Origin: Arcobacter sp.
Lineage (GTDB): Bacteria; Campylobacterota; Campylobacteria; Campylobacterales; Arcobacteraceae
Direction of reading: 5' to 3'
DNA length: 64,000 bases
Assembly (NCBI GenBank): GCA_002869535.1
Contig: PKUK01000001.1
Coordinates: 496,001-560,000 of the forward strand
This document shows, piece by piece, positions 60,901-64,000 of this stretch (its first letter is position 1; each line of letters opens with the position of its first letter). The notes beneath the pieces were generated by a model. That model was not told the origin of the DNA. It saw nothing but the letters and a program-made list of their open reading frames with translations, and did no database searches. The position numbers and the translations under genes are program-made.

Positions 60901-60922
60901 ATTTAAAATATAGATAAAAAAA

Positions 60923-61861
60923 TTAATTATTTGAGTTTAAAGTCTCTATTAAGTTTCTTACTGTCGCTACAGAGTTCATAAAATCGAATTTTTGAGACTC
61001 GTCTAAATTTAATTCAATAATTCCTTCAACACCATTTTTACCTAAAATAACAGGTACTCCAGCTACAATATCATTAAATCCATATTCACCACTTAGCATA
61101 ACTGCACAAGGATGAATCTCTTTTTTGTCATTTAATATTGCATCAATGATTATTGCTGTTGAACTAGCTGGTGCAAAATAAGCTGAACCTGTTCCTAACA
61201 ATTCAACAATTTGTGCTCCTGCATGTTTTGTCTTATTTACTATCTCATCAATATCTTTATCATTTAAGACTTCTTGTAAGTTTTTATCTTTTACTTTAGA
61301 TAAAGAGGTTAATGGAACCATGTCATTACCATGACCTCCCATTACCTGAGCATCAATCTCCCCTATTCCATAAGACAATTTTTCTTCTATAAAATGACTC
61401 ATTCTTGCACTATCTAGTATCCCTGCCATTCCTATAACTCTATTATTAGACAAATTAGAGACTTTTAAAGCTTGATAAACCATTACATCTAAATGATTAG
61501 AAACAATTATTAATATTGCAGTGGGATTATGTTGTATAATATCTTCAACAACATTTTTCATAATCTTTGCATTTGTAAATAATAAGTCATCCCTACTCAT
61601 TCCAGGCTTTCTTGCAATTCCTGCAGTTATTACAACAATATCACAATCATGGAAATCTTTATTATCCTTAATCGCTATTATTTTTGTTGCTAACTTTAAA
61701 GCATGAGTGGCTTGTGAGATATCCAACGCCATTGCTTGTGATAAATCATCTCTAATATCTTTTAATAAAATTGTTGAACAAATATTTTTTATTGCTAAAG
61801 TAAAAGCTAAAGTTGCTCCTACATTTCCAGTACCAATAATCCCAATTTTTCTATTCTTCAC
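60923..61861 (-). CDS. mdh: Malate dehydrogenase (lactate/malate dehydrogenase family)
   Basis: IGIIGTGNVGATLAFTLA; MDH-type RKPGMSRDDLLFTNAKI; VMGGHGNDMVPL. Confidence 0.88.
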   Translation of the reverse strand: MKNRKIGIIGTGNVGATLAFTLAIKNICSTILLKDIRDDLSQAMALDISQATHALKLATKIIAIKDNKDFHDCDIVVITAGIARKPGMSRDDLLFTNAKIMKNVVEDIIQHNPTAILIIVSNHLDVMVYQALKVSNLSNNRVIGMAGILDSARMSHFIEEKLSYGIGEIDAQVMGGHGNDMVPLTSLSKVKDKNLQEVLNDKDIDEIVNKTKHAGAQIVELLGTGSAYFAPASSTAIIIDAILNDKKEIHPCAVMLSGEYGFNDIVAGVPVILGKNGVEGIIELNLDESQKFDFMNSVATVRNLIETLNSNN

Positions 61862-61887
61862 AGGCTTCCTTTATCTTAATTTTTTGA

Positions 61888-61920
61888 ATTATATTTAAAG
61901 GCAATCGCTTTTTAATCGCA
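61888..61920 (-). promoter_or_regulatory. Direct-repeat regulatory box + -10 upstream of mdh
   Basis: Minus strand TGCGAT-N5-AGCGAT (61920-61904), N10, TATAAT (61893-61888). Confidence 0.75.
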
Positions 61921-61976
61921 TCAGTTTTTTATAAAATTTATTTATGATATACTTTTTAAAAACATAAAGTTGGATT

Positions 61977-63272
61977 ATGATTAACTACTTAAAAAGACAA
62001 AATATTGTGGATAATGGTATTGCAAAAAAGTTCTCTATTATATTTATATTAATTGGAGTATTAGGTTTAATTTTTTTAAATAAGTTAATAAGTATATTTT
62101 TTATAAATAATGATATTTCAAAAGAAGGACCTTTAACTTTTGGCATATTATTTGTGATATCCACAGGAGTTATTCTTTATTTTATGATAAATCATATGGA
62201 AAGAGTTATACAAAGAATAGACAAATCTTACAATGATTTAAAAAGAAAAGACCAAATAAGAATAGCACCATATGAGTTCTCTTTAGATAAGTCTGTTGAT
62301 TCAATACATTGGCTTAGTCTAGATGGAAAATTTTTATATGTAAATGAATCAACTTGTAAAATGGAAGGTTATACAAAAGAAGAGTTTAAATCCATGTATA
62401 TAGAAGATATTGACCCATCTTTTAATAGAGAGACTGCAAAAGAATGTATGTTAGAGATTAAAAATACTGAAAATTGGAGGTTAGAAACTAGACATAAAAG
62501 AAAAGATGGAACAATATATCCAGTTGAAGTATCAGGACATGCTTTTATTTTTGATAATAAAGAGTATATATGTGCATTTGCAAGAGATATATCACAAAGA
62601 CTAGAAGATAAAGAAAGTATTACCAAAATCAATCAGCAATTACAAAAATCACTAGATGAAAAAGAGATATTATTAAAAGAAATTCATCATAGAGTAAAAA
62701 ATAATATGGAGATAATTTCATCTTTACTAAATATGCAAGCAAGAAGAAGTGAGGATGAAAAGTTCAAAGATGCAATGAAACAAAGTAGAAGTAGGATTCA
62801 TACAATGGCATTGGTTCATGAGTTTTTATATTTAGGTGAAAATTTAGCTTCAATCAACGTACATGATTACATAAAGAAACTAGTACAAGATATAAAAGAG
62901 TTGTACATTTCTCAAAATACTAAACTTGATGTAGACTTAGATGTAGATAATCTCATTTTTTCTGCAAATAGATGTATTCAAGTAGGTATGATTTTACACG
63001 AACTATGTGTCAATTCATTAAAATATGCTTTTGAAGAAAATAGAAAAAACTTACTTTGTATACATATAAACAAAATAGATTCATCTATTAATATAAGAAT
63101 AAGAGATAATGGTGATAAAGATATTGATGTGAATTCTTTAGAAAGAAGAGATTCAATAGGACTACAACTGATACATTCAATTGTAGATTTTCAATTACAT
63201 GGAGAAATTGACTTTAAAATTAATAAAGGACTAGAATGTAATATTACATTCCCACAAAAGGAAGAGCTGTGA
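61977..63272 (+). CDS. PAS domain sensor histidine kinase (HisKA_2 type)
   Basis: Two TMs, PAS region, H-box LLKEIHHRVKNNMEIISSLLNMQARR, HATPase. Confidence 0.9.
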   Translation: MINYLKRQNIVDNGIAKKFSIIFILIGVLGLIFLNKLISIFFINNDISKEGPLTFGILFVISTGVILYFMINHMERVIQRIDKSYNDLKRKDQIRIAPYEFSLDKSVDSIHWLSLDGKFLYVNESTCKMEGYTKEEFKSMYIEDIDPSFNRETAKECMLEIKNTENWRLETRHKRKDGTIYPVEVSGHAFIFDNKEYICAFARDISQRLEDKESITKINQQLQKSLDEKEILLKEIHHRVKNNMEIISSLLNMQARRSEDEKFKDAMKQSRSRIHTMALVHEFLYLGENLASINVHDYIKKLVQDIKELYISQNTKLDVDLDVDNLIFSANRCIQVGMILHELCVNSLKYAFEENRKNLLCIHINKIDSSINIRIRDNGDKDIDVNSLERRDSIGLQLIHSIVDFQLHGEIDFKINKGLECNITFPQKEEL

Positions 63273-64000
63273 AAAAATATAAAATATTAATTGTTGAAGA
63301 TGAACCAATAATTGCATTAAATTTACAAGAAATTCTTTTTGAATTAGGTTATGAACCTTGTGGAATAGCAAATAATAGATGTAAAACCCTTGCCATATTA
63401 GCAAAAAATATAAAACCTGATTTAATACTTATGGATATCTACTTACAAGGTCCTACAACAGGTATTGAACTAGCTAAAGAATTAAAAAAGACTTTACCAA
63501 ATGTTCCTGTAATCTTTTTAACTGCTAATTCAGAGTTAGCAACGATAAGAGAAGCTTCTGAAACTTTTGCGTATGGATATTTAGTTAAACCATATAAAAA
63601 AAATACTCTATTTGCAACAATTGAATTAGCATTAAAAAAAGCAAGTGAAGATTTGCAAAAAAATTTAGATTTTGAATCTGTACAAAATATAAATAAAACC
63701 TTAGAACACAAATTCTCACTAGAAGTAGAGGCAAAATCTAGAACTATTAAATTAAAGTATGGATATTTATTTGATAAAGAAAAAGATGTATTATATTATG
63801 GTAATGAAGTTGTAAAACTTACAAATAAAGAAACAGAGATAATAAAAGCTCTATGTAAAACACCAGGGCAAAAAATATCACAAGAACAATTGGAATATGC
63901 AATATGGCAGGATGAACCTGCTGGTTATGCTGCATTTAGGTCCGTCTTATTTAGATTAAGAAATAAAATACATAAAGACTTAATTACTAACCAAAATAAC
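63269..64000 (+). CDS. Response regulator, receiver + OmpR-type winged-helix; GTG start, runs off window
   Basis: KYKILIVEDEPIIALNLQEILFELGY...LMDIYLQGPTTG...LTNKETEIIKALCKTPGQKISQEQLEYAIW...FRSVLFRLRNKI; open to base 64000. Confidence 0.88.
   Translation, partial: MKKYKILIVEDEPIIALNLQEILFELGYEPCGIANNRCKTLAILAKNIKPDLILMDIYLQGPTTGIELAKELKKTLPNVPVIFLTANSELATIREASETFAYGYLVKPYKKNTLFATIELALKKASEDLQKNLDFESVQNINKTLEHKFSLEVEAKSRTIKLKYGYLFDKEKDVLYYGNEVVKLTNKETEIIKALCKTPGQKISQEQLEYAIWQDEPAGYAAFRSVLFRLRNKIHKDLITNQNN

Noticed and set aside
60785-60922. Sigma-54 promoter (XylR/DmpR style) for the meta operon
   Set aside because: No TGGCAC-N5-TTGC match seen; instead the TGCGAT direct repeat plus TATAGT fits a sigma-70 activator-dependent promoter.

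Overview
The window looks like an AT-rich Campylobacterota (Arcobacter-like) chromosome segment, mostly single-copy housekeeping genes plus several accessory blocks. Recognisable content: the ligA 3' end, thioesterase, ABC-F ATPase, thiI, a redox/electrophile-detoxification operon with a divergent HxlR regulator, a DUF3095 cyclase-like gene, a two-gene TPR-ATPase + HNH (Septu/PtuAB-like) defence candidate, dapE, mutS2, an aroB-mscS-mtaB-ftsH-like-bioV-like-mog block, a Crp/Fnr-hemerythrin nitrosative-stress locus, a small-protein envelope-stress cassette (DUF1328, DUF883, sll1863-like, ChaB, AI-2E), and an almost complete catechol meta-cleavage operon with porin, pheA, malate dehydrogenase and a histidine kinase/OmpR-type response regulator.

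Most interesting observations: (1) a direct repeat TGCGAT-N5-TGCGAT followed after exactly 10 nt by a TAnnnT -10-like hexamer occurs upstream of pheA, the porin, the meta-cleavage operon and mdh. The architecture matches an OmpR-family site, and an OmpR-type two-component system lies next to it, so this may be an undescribed regulon. (2) A TPR-fused PtuA-like ATPase with six copies of an exactly 126-bp-phased repeat, coupled to an HNH nuclease. (3) Four otherwise intact genes (ABC-F, ftsH-like, mtaB, porin) are each broken by one in-frame stop with no frameshift. All calls come from reading the sequence and supplied ORFs; no database search was run.
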